DNA of 64,000 bases, from positions 186,001-250,000 of the forward strand of contig NZ_JAKCFB010000009.1 of NCBI RefSeq assembly GCF_024198235.1, read 5' to 3'. The DNA is from Myxococcus dinghuensis. Lineage in GTDB: Bacteria; Myxococcota; Myxococcia; Myxococcales; Myxococcaceae. Both the position numbers and the translations under genes were made by a program. Shown in pieces: positions 28,642 through 37,835 of the stretch (the stretch's first letter is position 1; each line of letters opens with the position of its first letter). A model generated the notes under the pieces. The model saw only the letters and a program-made list of their open reading frames with translations, was not told the origin of the DNA and did no database searches.

Positions 28642-28694
28642 CTGACACGTCAGGCCCGCCCCTGACGCCGGAGCGGACCCGCCTGACGTGTCAG
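28642..28694 (-). promoter_or_regulatory. Two operator-like palindromes CTGAC-N2-GTCAG upstream of the OmpA/Cys-rich operon
   Basis: CTGACACGTCAG (28642-28653) and CTGACGTGTCAG (28683-28694) are two 12-bp dyads with the same half-sites, 41 bp centre to centre, about four helical turns. They lie 114-166 bp upstream of the OmpA-family start. The arms are also mutually complementary over 13 bp, so a long-loop hairpin is an alternative reading. Confidence 0.5.
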
Positions 28695-28701
28695 GGGGGA
28701 A

Positions 28702-28727
28702 AGCGGGTGGGTGTTTCCCCACCCGCT
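28702..28727 (-). terminator. Hairpin terminator of the secreted hydrolase gene
   Basis: A perfect 10-bp stem AGCGGGTGGG/CCCACCCGCT with a 6-nt loop starts 16 bp after the hydrolase stop codon on the minus strand. It is followed there by TTTCCCCCC, a weak pyrimidine tract. Confidence 0.65.
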
Positions 28728-28742
28728 GAGAAAACGCGACGG

Positions 28743-30353
28743 CTAGCGCAGCGGCAGGTCGAGCCAGGACGGCCCGCCGAGCGTGAACGTCGCGCCGGTG
28801 GTGTTGGCGTCGAAGTAGAGCGGGTCCTCCGTGTCGACGACGAGCGCGAGCCGGTGCAGCACGCCCACGTCGTACGCCGTGGCCGGGAACTCGAGGTCCA
28901 GGTCCAGGGGCTTGTTCGGGGTGGCGTTCGCCCACGAGAGGGGGACGTGGTTGATGAGCGTGCCGTAGTCGCCCACCAGGTCGTAGAGGTAGGCGACGAC
29001 GGTGCCGGACGCGGTGGTCGGGGTGATGCGCAGCCGCAGCTTGGTGATGCCGCGGATGGACACCTCGTTGGTGACGATGCCGGAGGTCCACACGCCGGCG
29101 TTGAGGCGGTTGACGCCGGGCAGCCAGACGATGGGCGCGATGCCGGTGAGCGCCTGGAGGCCGTTGGTCAGGAGCGCGATGCCCGCGTCCGCGGAGGTGT
29201 CGTAGCCGGACCACACCGTGCGCGAGCCGGTGTCGGTGGGCGTGCCGCCCAGCGTGCCGGTGCCGTCGAGCAGGCGGATGGCGCCCAGGCCCAGCCGCTG
29301 CGTGCTCTTGGAGACGGCGGCCCACGAGGCGTAGCCCTCCACGTCGCCGTCGTACGTGCGCAGCACGAACGGCGCCTCGCTGCCGATGCCCGTGTTCACG
29401 CCCGCGACATACTGGTCCATCCAGCGCGAGAAGCTGGTCCACACGTGGTTGGGCAGCCCCAGCAGGCCCAGGCCCTCGACCACGGCGTGGTCACCGGGCG
29501 CCAGCTCCAGGCGCTTGGGGCCGGACAGCTGGCTGACGAAGGAGACGAGCTGGTTGGGCGGGAAGAGGCTGTCGCCGTACGCGTTGGCGATGAGGATGGC
29601 GGGCTTGTTGGCGTTGATGCGCTGCAGGTACGTCGCCGCCGAGCGCACCTTGCCCCAGGACTTGACGCCGTCGATTTCGCGGTTGGCGAAGTAGTTGTCG
29701 ATGGAGGTGCGCAGCTCCGGGGACGCGCGGCCCAGCAGGCGCGCCGCGATGTCCAGCAGCGCCACGGCCTGCGGGCGCCGCGTCTCGCCGCCGTAGAGTG
29801 ACGCGACCAGGTCCGTCCAGCCCGACAGCGCCGCGACCGCCTTCACGCGCGAGTCGAAGCCGGCGGCGATGAGCGAGATGCCCGCGCCGTAGGACACGCC
29901 CGCCAGGCCGATGCGCGCGCTGTCCGCGCTCGTGTTGGCCAGGGTCCAGTCGATGACGCGCGAGGTGTCCGCGATGTCCGTCGGACCCGCGGTGTCGATG
30001 CCACCGCCGGACGCCCAGAAGCCGCGCGGCGTGTACGAGACGGCGACGTAGCCGCGCTCCGCGAGCGCCTTCGCCTGCGCCAGGTACTCCAGGTCGTTCA
30101 GCCCCCAGCTCGAGACGAAGATGACGGTGGGGTAGCGACCGGACGCCTTGGGCGCGATGTAGTTCGCCTTGAGCACCACGCCGTCGGCGACGTTGATGTC
30201 CACGAACTGGAAGCCCGTGGTGGGGACCGCGGCCGTGACGGCCCGCGCGGTCAGCGTCCGCACGGGCAGGGCGGACGCGGCGACCGGTACGAACAACGAC
30301 AACAGGAGGAGGGATTGCAACCAGGTGCTGCGGGGGGGGATGCGCTGCGCCAT
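28743..30353 (-). CDS. Secreted alpha/beta hydrolase of the CocE/X-Pro dipeptidyl-peptidase type
   Basis: The 536-residue protein has a signal peptide (LQSLLLLSLFVPVAASA, ending near 30). The alpha/beta-hydrolase core holds YPTVIFVSSWG, the nucleophile elbow GVSYGAG (Ser at ~153), the acid in NAYGDSLFPP (~260) and the His in LAPGDHAVVEG (~287), a complete triad. The C-terminal ~200 residues form a jelly-roll beta-sandwich like the PepX_C domain (ITKLRLRITPTTASGTVVAYLYD). Substrates in the family range from proline peptides to esters and cannot be fixed here. The gene is a single unit between the eCIS operon upstream on the same strand and a terminator downstream. Confidence 0.85.
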   Translation of the reverse strand: MAQRIPPRSTWLQSLLLLSLFVPVAASALPVRTLTARAVTAAVPTTGFQFVDINVADGVVLKANYIAPKASGRYPTVIFVSSWGLNDLEYLAQAKALAERGYVAVSYTPRGFWASGGGIDTAGPTDIADTSRVIDWTLANTSADSARIGLAGVSYGAGISLIAAGFDSRVKAVAALSGWTDLVASLYGGETRRPQAVALLDIAARLLGRASPELRTSIDNYFANREIDGVKSWGKVRSAATYLQRINANKPAILIANAYGDSLFPPNQLVSFVSQLSGPKRLELAPGDHAVVEGLGLLGLPNHVWTSFSRWMDQYVAGVNTGIGSEAPFVLRTYDGDVEGYASWAAVSKSTQRLGLGAIRLLDGTGTLGGTPTDTGSRTVWSGYDTSADAGIALLTNGLQALTGIAPIVWLPGVNRLNAGVWTSGIVTNEVSIRGITKLRLRITPTTASGTVVAYLYDLVGDYGTLINHVPLSWANATPNKPLDLDLEFPATAYDVGVLHRLALVVDTEDPLYFDANTTGATFTLGGPSWLDLPLR

Positions 30354-30457
30354 GGATTACCTCACGACGTGACAGCGGGTTTGGGTGAGCCCGCGCACGC
30401 TATTGGCACATTGACTAAGAAATCAATGGCTGGCTGACAAAGCGCGTTATTCGTGTT

Positions 30458-31843
30458 TTATCTTCCGGACAGCACGTAGCGCCCCTCCTTGTTCAGCTCT
30501 CGTGAGACACCCTGGAGGAGGTCGTGGAGACGGACCTCGTGGGGCTCGCGGAGGACGGCCTTCAAGGCGGCGTAACGCAATGCGTTGATGATGGCGCCGC
30601 CCGCGAGCTCGTACTCCCTGGCCAGGCGTGTCAGGTCCACGTCGGGGGCGAGCTGGAAGGGTTTGTCCCGCAGGCAGGCCTCCCAGAGCTTCAGGCGCTG
30701 CGTGGGGCCGGGGATGGGGAAGTGGATGGTGGACTGGAAGCGGCGCGCGAAGGCCTCGTCGAAGTTGGAGCGCAGGTTGCTCGCGAGCAGGGCGATGCCG
30801 GGGAAGTCCTCGATGCGCTGGAGGAGGTAGGAGATCTGCTGGTTGGCGGCGTGGTCGTTGGCGTTGCGCGACTCGGTGCGCTTGCCGAAGAGGGCGTCGG
30901 CCTCGTCGAAGAAGAGGATCCACCGCTGGTGTTGGGCGTGGTCGAAGAGGCTGGCGAGGTTCTTCTCCGTCTCGCCGATGTACTTCGACACCACCTTGGA
31001 GAGGTCGACGCGGAAGACGGGCAGGCCCGTGGCCTTGCCGAGCAGCGCCGCGGTGAGGGTCTTGCCGGTGCCGGGCGGGCCGTGGAAGAGGCTGCGGAAG
31101 CCGGGCTTGAGCTGCTTCTTCAAGCCCCAGTCGTCCATCAGCGTTCCCTGGTGACGGGTCCAGGTGAGGATGTCCTCGAGCTCGTCGCGCACGCCGGGGT
31201 CGAGCACCAGGTCCTCCCACTCGAGGAGCGTGGTGATGCGCTGGGCGGGGAACTCCGGGCCGAACGGGGGATGGTAGGTGCCTCCGGTGGTCAGCCGCTC
31301 CAAAGACTCCGGGGGGAGCTGGAGCGCGGCGCTCAGGGGCGGCTCCTCCGGGTGTCGCCGGTCCAGGCGCAGCACGCGCCGGGCGAACAGGGGATGTTCG
31401 GGGTGGAGCAGGCGGTGGTGGGCGAGGCGGGCGTGGAGGTCGTCTCCCGCGAGCAGGAACAGCGCCGTCTCGCCGGTGGGCAGGAAGCCTCCATGCGAGG
31501 TGCCGGCCACGCCTCCGAACTCCGTGAAGCGGCGCTCCAGGGCCTGGTTGCGGATGAAGAACGCGTCGAGCGCCTCGGGGCGCACGTGCGGGACGAAGGC
31601 GAGGGCGAGCAGCAGGCGCTCGTGGGGGCCCAGGGCGAACTCCCGCACGAGGTCGGCGTAGGGCGCGCCCGGCGCGGGGAGCGGGGGAGGTGGATGGGTG
31701 TCGAGGAGCGAGCCGGGGAGGGATTCTCCGGCGTGCTGGCGCAGGCGCAGGTCCAGCCACTGGCTGAACCACCCGAGCTCCTCGTGGAGGAAGGCGGCGT
31801 TGGCCGCCAGCGTGGCGGAGGGCTGAGCGCTACCAGGAGACAT
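30458..31843 (-). CDS. eCIS AAA+ ATPase (Afp15-like)
   Basis: The 461-residue protein has an N-terminal all-helical region (~1-200) of the type seen in eCIS ATPases and one AAA+ module. Walker A GPPGTGKT (~253-260) is followed by YIGETEKNLASLFD, Walker B ILFFDEADALFG (~309-320), sensor 1 IALLASNLRSNFDEAF and the arginine finger FARRF. In Afp and PVC this ATPase is needed for particle assembly, probably by acting on the baseplate or sheath, and is absent from the finished particle. It overlaps the tape-measure gene by 14 bp and is the last gene of the operon. Confidence 0.9.
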   Translation of the reverse strand: MSPGSAQPSATLAANAAFLHEELGWFSQWLDLRLRQHAGESLPGSLLDTHPPPPLPAPGAPYADLVREFALGPHERLLLALAFVPHVRPEALDAFFIRNQALERRFTEFGGVAGTSHGGFLPTGETALFLLAGDDLHARLAHHRLLHPEHPLFARRVLRLDRRHPEEPPLSAALQLPPESLERLTTGGTYHPPFGPEFPAQRITTLLEWEDLVLDPGVRDELEDILTWTRHQGTLMDDWGLKKQLKPGFRSLFHGPPGTGKTLTAALLGKATGLPVFRVDLSKVVSKYIGETEKNLASLFDHAQHQRWILFFDEADALFGKRTESRNANDHAANQQISYLLQRIEDFPGIALLASNLRSNFDEAFARRFQSTIHFPIPGPTQRLKLWEACLRDKPFQLAPDVDLTRLAREYELAGGAIINALRYAALKAVLREPHEVRLHDLLQGVSRELNKEGRYVLSGR

Positions 31844-34800
31844 AGAGGGGCTGGGGCATCCACGGGTGGGTGATGATGGAGAGGCTCCACGGCACCTGGT
31901 CCACGAGCACGTCGAGCGTCTTGCGCTGGACCTGGAGCTTCCAGCGGTCCTCGAGGTGCTCCAGGCGTCCCTCGCGCTGGAGGAAGGTCTCTCGCAGGCC
32001 GGCGACGGAGGTGTTGGAGATGATCTTCCAGTGGGCGATGACGGCGCGGAGCAGGCGGTCGCAGAGCGACTGTTCCTGCTCGGTGAGCTGGATGCTGGCG
32101 GGGACGGGCGTGGGGATGGGCAGGCCGCAGAGGATCTTGTTGAGGACGAGCAGCGGCTCGGGCGTGGAGGTGCTGCCGTCGACGAGGTACTGGAGCAGGT
32201 GGACGGCGCGCGTGGCGGGCTCGGGGTCGAGGAACGCCTTCCCGTCCTCGACGCGCGACAGGCCCACTTCCCGCAGCAGGTGGGGCACGAAGGGGCTGGT
32301 GAGCACGAGCCCCGCGTTGCCGATGTAGATGGGCGCGACGTCGGAGGCGTGGGCTTCGGCGCCCAGGCGGAAGGACGTTCGACGGGAGTCGGAGGCGGAG
32401 CCGCGCGTGTGACGAGGGCTGGCGCGTGACGAGGTGGCGCGGGTCCCGAGGAAGACGTCGCGCCGGCGGCGGAGCAGGGACTCCAGCCGGTGGGCGGAGC
32501 CGGAGCGGGCCAGCTCGGTGGCGCGGTCCACCAGGCGTTCGATGAGGTCGGGCGTGTCGGTGTCGTTAGCCGGGGACCCGCGGAGCTGGGGGGCGAAGTG
32601 CTGGAGGAAGCGCGTCACGACCTGTTCGAGCGTGAGCAGGGCTCCGGGGCGATGACCGAGCAGCTCCAGGATGAAGCGCCAGAGTGCGGGACGGTCGGGT
32701 CTCGAGATGCCACCGGCGCGCGCCACGTCGTTCCAGGCGTCGGAGAGCAGCTCGACGGTCGCGAGCATCGACGCCTGCATCCGAGGGGCGAGCAGGGCGG
32801 TGAGTCGCGCGAGGAGCGACTCGGGCAACACGCGAGCCCAGTGCTCACGCAGGTGGGGGCGTGACAGGTGCTGACGGAAGAAGCCGAGCAGCAGCTCCGG
32901 GGTGTCCTCGAGTGTTCGTTCAGTGAGCCGCAACAGGGCGTCGTCCGAGAGTCCGGCATAGCGGTCGGCGCTCTGACCGAGGAGGAAGGCGAAGAGGGCT
33001 TCTCGCAGGTCGTGCGTGAGCGGGGATGCGCTGGACGGGAGGGCGTTGGTGAGGGTGGGGTCCGGGCTGGCTGGTGGTGTCCCAGGTGCGGGGCTTCGAG
33101 ACGGGATGGCCCCGACGCGTGAGACTCGCTCAGCGGTGTCCGACGAAGGTGAGACTGCGTCGAGGTCTGGGCGAGGCGTCCGCGAGGTTGTGTTCTCGTG
33201 GGTGGCCTGATCGGGCGTGGAGCGTGGCGAGCCATGGTGAACGGCGGTAGCCGTTCGTGGCGTGTCGTCAGCCGTGGATGCAGGAGGCTCGACCGGGGAG
33301 CGAAGCTGCTCCTGATGGCGGCCAGGGCTCGATGGATGGCGTGTGGTGCGCGGCGAGCCATCGTGGAGGACTGGGCGCGCTTGGGATGTGTCGTCTGTCG
33401 TGGAGGTCGGAGGTTCGGCCCAGGAACGAGTTGGCTCCTGGTGAGCGCCGGGGCCGAACGAAGGGGGCGTGGAGCGCGGCGAGTCATCGTGGATGACTGG
33501 GCGAACTCGAGATGTGTCGTCAGGCGTGGATGATGGTGGTTCGGAGGACGCGTGAACCTGCGTCTGGTCGGGGGCAGGACCGGATTGGGGGCGCGTGCCT
33601 GTATCGACGGGCGAGGTAGCGAGCGGCGAGCCGACGTGGGTGGCTGGGCGAGTTCGTGGCGTGCCATCTGTCGCGGAGGCCGGAGGGGCCGCCGAGGAGC
33701 GAGGCTGCTCCTGGGTTGAGAGGTGACCGGGCGGGTGGGGTGTTCCGCCATCCGCGGGTGACGTGGCGAGCGGTGAGCCACCGCGAATGTCTGGCCCCGC
33801 TTGTACGCGGGCCTGGGCCGTGGACGCTGAGGGCTCCGCGGAGGCGCGAGTCTGCTCCTCACGCGGGGGAGGGCGAGGACTCCGTCGCGTGTCGTTGTCA
33901 CCGATGGGCAGCGAGACCTCAGAAGAGGCGAGAGTCAGCACCTCGCTCATGTCCGAGCGGAGCGTCCGTCGCATGTCCTCGCCGCTGATGGGGGACAGGG
34001 ACTCAGCGGAGGTGAGAGATGGCGCCTCGCTCATCTCTGGGCGAGGCATCACGCTCACGTCGTTGGTGTCGAGAAGTTGCGAGGGCTCGGAAGATGCGAG
34101 AGGCCTCATCTCATCGCTCACGTTTGAGCGAGGCGTCCGCTTCACGTCGTTGATGCTGGAAGGTCGCGAGGGCTCGGAAGAGGCGAGAGGCTGCATCTCA
34201 TCGCTCACGTCTGAGCGAGGCGTCCGCCTCACGTCGTTGATGCTGGAAGGTCGCGAGGGTCCGGAGGAGACGAGAGGTCGCTCCTCGCTCATGCCCGGGG
34301 GAGGCGTCAGTTGCTTGCCGCTGCCACCGATGGAGTGCGAGGGCTTGGAGGAAACGAGAGGCGGCACCTCGCTTATGCCCGGAGGCAACGTCAGCTGCGT
34401 GTCGCCGCCGCTGATGGGGTGCGAGTGCCCGGAGGAAACGAGCGGCAGCACCTCGCTCATGCCCGGAGGCAACGTCAGTTGCGTGTCGCCGTCGCTGATG
34501 GGGTGCGAGTGCCCGGAGGAAACGAGCGGCAGCACCTCGCTCATGCCCGGAGGCAACGTCAGTTGCGTGTCGCCGCCGCTGATGGGGTGCGAGTGCCCGG
34601 AGGAAACGAGCGGCAGCACCTCGCTCATGCCCGGGGGAGGCGTCAGTTGCGTGTCGCCGCCTCTGATGGAGTGCGAGGGTTCGGAGGAAACGAGAGGCAG
34701 CACCTCGCTCATGCCCGGGGGCGGCGTCAGTTGCGTGTCGCCGCTTCTGATGGGGGACGAGGGCTCGAAGGAGACAAGCGGCAGCACTTCGCTCATGCCT

Positions 34801-37800
34801 GAGCGAGACCTCGGTCGCGTGTCGTTGCTACTGATGGGCGGCGAGGACTCGGAGGCGGTGAGTGGCGGCGCCTGACTCGTGTCCGAGCGAGCTGCCCATC
34901 GCGTCTCTTCGCCGCCGATAGGCTGCGAGGACTCGAGGGGGCCGAGAGGCTGTGCCTGACTCGTGCCCTGGCGAAGCGTCTGTCGCGTGTCGTTGGCTTC
35001 TGAGGGCGCGGATTCGGTGCGAGACGAAGCCGCCACCTGTAGGGGACTCGCGTGAGTACGTCCTGGAACGTCGTGAACCGCGAACTGCTCAACGGAGGGC
35101 TGTCGTGGCCCTGGGAGAAGAGCACCGCTCATGGACAGCGGAGACTCCGTGGATGGCGAACTCAGCCCCTGCACGGAGTCCGGATGCGCACCCCGAACCT
35201 CGCCTCCTTCCCCGACCGGCGAGGACTCCGCGATGCGAGGTGTCTCCTGATGGCCCGAATCGAGTTTGCCACGCGTGTCGTCAGTGGTTGATGACGAGAA
35301 CTCTCGTGAGCGAGGTGGACGCTGCTGCTCGTTCGTGTCTGCTTGGGGCGTCGATGCGGGCCTGTCTCCCCAGGCCGGAAGCACATCGCCGCGCGATGCC
35401 TGGAGCGACTCTGCGCCGCTGCTCGGTTGGCGGTCCCGTAGCGTGTCCACTCCCGTCGTGAGTGCCGCTTCCGTCGTCGTTCGTGCTGAGACCCTGTCAC
35501 GGGCATCAGGCGTCGACGCCGCATGAACAGGTGGCGATATCGACTCCGACGCAGTGTCGAGCGTGGACGACGATTCGGTGGAGCGCCTCGCGGCTGCTGA
35601 GGAATCAAGTGCCTCCGTGCGAGCGACTCTCGGTCCTTCTGGCGTGGGCGCCGCGAAGCTGGCTGTGCCGCCGCCCACGCCCGTTGGCTCCATGTTCACG
35701 GCGGATGCGAGCTGCACCTCGGAAGCGCGTAACGCCTCTGTGCGTGTCGCGGAGATTGCCTCCGGATTCGATGAAGCAGGCGACGCCTCCGCCCATGAGT
35801 GCTCATCGCCGCGATGCATCTCGGACGTGGTGTCGTCCTCGGACCCCATGGAGGGCATCGCCGATGGAGTTGCCTCCGTCTCCTCCTCGAACCCGAGTGT
35901 CCGCAACGCCTCTCTGAGCGCCGCGACATGCTTCGCCGGGAGGTGGCCCACGCTGCTCCACCGCAAGACCACCTCCGCGAGCGCGGAAGTAACATCCGAG
36001 GAGACACTCCTCCCGAACAGGAGGCTCACCACCTGGAGGAAGGTCGCGGCTGTCAGAGGGGTGGTCTCTCCCAGCCGGAGCAGTTCCGTGAAGACCGCCT
36101 GTCGGGCCTCCATCCTCCCTCCAGGGAGGACCCGCTCCGGGAGTTGCTCCAGCGCGGAGAGGAACGCCCCCATCGTCCCTGCCTCGCGTGGCCGCAAGAC
36201 CTCCATCACCCGTTCGAACAAGGGGCGCGGGCTCATGACGACAAGGGCCCTTCTCAACGGCTCCGCGTCCCGGAGCGCGAGCAGGAACAGCCGTGCGTCC
36301 TCCGGGTGGTGCGCCAGCAGCGCCTCCAGCAACTCGGGGACCGAGGGTTCCCCGGACCCGACCTGTCCATCCCGGAGCCGCTGGGCCAGCACGGCCTTCA
36401 AGGCATGGGCTCCCCAGTCGCGAGGCTCGGTGGAGAACGTGGAGGGGGGCTCTCTGGGGGGGGCTCCCGTGGGGGCCGCGAACGCGTCGAGGACCACGGG
36501 CGCCCCGTCCAGCAACGCGGCCATCACCCGGGCGAAGAACAGCGGCTTGTCGTGGGCCCTCGCGATGAACACGGGGAGCGCCGAGCGCAGGGGGCTGCCG
36601 GCTTCTCCCGACGGCGGCATCAGGCGCACCAGCAGTCGCGTGCGCACCTCCTCGGGCATCCTGCGCACCGCGCGGACGAGGGCCTCCATCGAGCCCTCCG
36701 TGGACTCCCAGGACAAGGCCCTGCGCAGCATCGACCTCGGCAGCTCCGGTAGCGCGGACAGCGCGCGCTCCACCGTCAGCTCGGGAGTCCGCACCGTCGT
36801 CGACCAGGGCAGCACGCCATGCTGGAGGTAGTAGCGGAGCGCTTCGGTCAGCGTGTACCGGACCGTGGCCGCCATCCGCGCGGGCTCGTCGTCCCAGCCT
36901 TCCTCGCGCGTCTCCTCGCGAGTGGCGGTCACCGTCGCGGACACCTCCGGGGGCAGCTCCTCCACCAGCTCCCCGATGATGGACGCCAGCGACGAGAGGA
37001 CGGGGTGCCGCTGGCGGATCTGATCGAGCCCCAGCGCGAGCGTCGTGACCAGCTCCGTGTAGCCCAGTCCCTGGCTCTCCGACACACCCTCCAGGAGCTG
37101 GCGCATCGCGCTCTTGCGGTTGAACTGCGAGCCCGCGTCGCGCACCAGGTACGTGAGCGTCAACGACCAGAGCAGGTGCGAGAGCTTCTGGTCGCTCAGC
37201 GGGAGCACGGGCTCCACGCGGTGCAGGGCCTGGAGGCTGATGATGTAGTCGATGAGGATCGCTGCGTGCTTGGGCTCCAGCAGCGTGAGGAGCCGCTCCA
37301 GCAAGGGCTGGTCGAGTTGGAGCACCAGCCGCTGGATGACCTGCGCCATCCACGCATGCCGCCCGATGAGGCGGACGAGCGCCTCCGGGTCGTTCTCGGC
37401 CACGCTCGTGAACAGCGCGCCGAAGGAGAAGCGCGCGCCCGTCGGCGCCCAGAACGGGAGCGTCCCGTGGACCAGGTAGTACTCCATCAACTCCAGTCGG
37501 AACTGCGCCTCCGTCCGGGGTTGCTCGCCTGGCGGCGCGGACGACCGCCGCTCCCGCACGGCCTGCTCCACCACCTCCCGCAGCCGGAGGGCGAGCCGCT
37601 CCGCCACCACCGACTCGAAGTCGTTCGAGGAGACCGTCCCCAGGTCCACATCGAGCCGGTCGATGCGCACGTGGAGGCCAGGGACGTCCACCGCGTCGAA
37701 GACCTGCTCGATGATGGCCAGGAGCCGCCCGCGGTTGAACGGGCCCAGATGGGGTTGCAGCGCGCGCGCCTGGGCCTCGGATTCGACGTCCAGCACGAGC

Positions 37801-37835
37801 GTCTGCTTCCGGATGCGGTGATGCGAGCCCGTCAT
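31830..37835 (-). CDS. eCIS tape-measure-family protein (Afp14-like, CIS_TMP) with giant repetitive insert
   Basis: This 2,001-residue protein is much larger than Afp14 (about 700). The N-terminus has the CIS_TMP signature: RKQTLVLDVESEAQARALQ, then LLAIIEQVFD, then HVRIDRLDVDLG. Helical family-like sequence continues to ~660, with blocks such as VRYTLTEALRYYLQHGVLPW, and resumes at ~1,560 to the end (LREALFAFLLGQSADRYAGL; ITHPWMPQPLYVSW). Between lies ~900 residues of Ser/Thr/Pro/Glu-rich sequence, about 13 units of 28 residues (MSEVLPLVSSGHSHPISGGD core) followed by ~43-residue repeats. It probably sets particle length or spans the tube during assembly. ATG 37835 overlaps the upstream stop by 4 bp; the longer frame is rejected. 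Confidence 0.85.
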   Translation of the reverse strand: MTGSHHRIRKQTLVLDVESEAQARALQPHLGPFNRGRLLAIIEQVFDAVDVPGLHVRIDRLDVDLGTVSSNDFESVVAERLALRLREVVEQAVRERRSSAPPGEQPRTEAQFRLELMEYYLVHGTLPFWAPTGARFSFGALFTSVAENDPEALVRLIGRHAWMAQVIQRLVLQLDQPLLERLLTLLEPKHAAILIDYIISLQALHRVEPVLPLSDQKLSHLLWSLTLTYLVRDAGSQFNRKSAMRQLLEGVSESQGLGYTELVTTLALGLDQIRQRHPVLSSLASIIGELVEELPPEVSATVTATREETREEGWDDEPARMAATVRYTLTEALRYYLQHGVLPWSTTVRTPELTVERALSALPELPRSMLRRALSWESTEGSMEALVRAVRRMPEEVRTRLLVRLMPPSGEAGSPLRSALPVFIARAHDKPLFFARVMAALLDGAPVVLDAFAAPTGAPPREPPSTFSTEPRDWGAHALKAVLAQRLRDGQVGSGEPSVPELLEALLAHHPEDARLFLLALRDAEPLRRALVVMSPRPLFERVMEVLRPREAGTMGAFLSALEQLPERVLPGGRMEARQAVFTELLRLGETTPLTAATFLQVVSLLFGRSVSSDVTSALAEVVLRWSSVGHLPAKHVAALREALRTLGFEEETEATPSAMPSMGSEDDTTSEMHRGDEHSWAEASPASSNPEAISATRTEALRASEVQLASAVNMEPTGVGGGTASFAAPTPEGPRVARTEALDSSAAARRSTESSSTLDTASESISPPVHAASTPDARDRVSARTTTEAALTTGVDTLRDRQPSSGAESLQASRGDVLPAWGDRPASTPQADTNEQQRPPRSREFSSSTTDDTRGKLDSGHQETPRIAESSPVGEGGEVRGAHPDSVQGLSSPSTESPLSMSGALLPGPRQPSVEQFAVHDVPGRTHASPLQVAASSRTESAPSEANDTRQTLRQGTSQAQPLGPLESSQPIGGEETRWAARSDTSQAPPLTASESSPPISSNDTRPRSRSGMSEVLPLVSFEPSSPIRSGDTQLTPPPGMSEVLPLVSSEPSHSIRGGDTQLTPPPGMSEVLPLVSSGHSHPISGGDTQLTLPPGMSEVLPLVSSGHSHPISDGDTQLTLPPGMSEVLPLVSSGHSHPISGGDTQLTLPPGISEVPPLVSSKPSHSIGGSGKQLTPPPGMSEERPLVSSGPSRPSSINDVRRTPRSDVSDEMQPLASSEPSRPSSINDVKRTPRSNVSDEMRPLASSEPSQLLDTNDVSVMPRPEMSEAPSLTSAESLSPISGEDMRRTLRSDMSEVLTLASSEVSLPIGDNDTRRSPRPPPREEQTRASAEPSASTAQARVQAGPDIRGGSPLATSPADGGTPHPPGHLSTQEQPRSSAAPPASATDGTPRTRPATHVGSPLATSPVDTGTRPQSGPAPDQTQVHASSEPPSSTPDDTSRVRPVIHDDSPRSTPPSFGPGAHQEPTRSWAEPPTSTTDDTSQARPVLHDGSPRTTRHPSSPGRHQEQLRSPVEPPASTADDTPRTATAVHHGSPRSTPDQATHENTTSRTPRPDLDAVSPSSDTAERVSRVGAIPSRSPAPGTPPASPDPTLTNALPSSASPLTHDLREALFAFLLGQSADRYAGLSDDALLRLTERTLEDTPELLLGFFRQHLSRPHLREHWARVLPESLLARLTALLAPRMQASMLATVELLSDAWNDVARAGGISRPDRPALWRFILELLGHRPGALLTLEQVVTRFLQHFAPQLRGSPANDTDTPDLIERLVDRATELARSGSAHRLESLLRRRRDVFLGTRATSSRASPRHTRGSASDSRRTSFRLGAEAHASDVAPIYIGNAGLVLTSPFVPHLLREVGLSRVEDGKAFLDPEPATRAVHLLQYLVDGSTSTPEPLLVLNKILCGLPIPTPVPASIQLTEQEQSLCDRLLRAVIAHWKIISNTSVAGLRETFLQREGRLEHLEDRWKLQVQRKTLDVLVDQVPWSLSIITHPWMPQPLYVSW
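33870..34990 (-). repeat. 84-bp tandem repeats (minisatellite) inside the tape-measure-family gene
   Basis: Units start at 34381, 34465, 34549 and 34633, exactly 84 bp apart and nearly identical. Degenerate copies extend the array to about 13 units on both sides. Each unit encodes 28 residues. The period is in frame, so copy-number change keeps the protein intact. Confidence 0.9.

Noticed and set aside
33870..34990. 84-bp repeats as CRISPR or insertion-element ends
   Set aside because: The period is in frame, there are no spacers, and the reading frame continues through the array.
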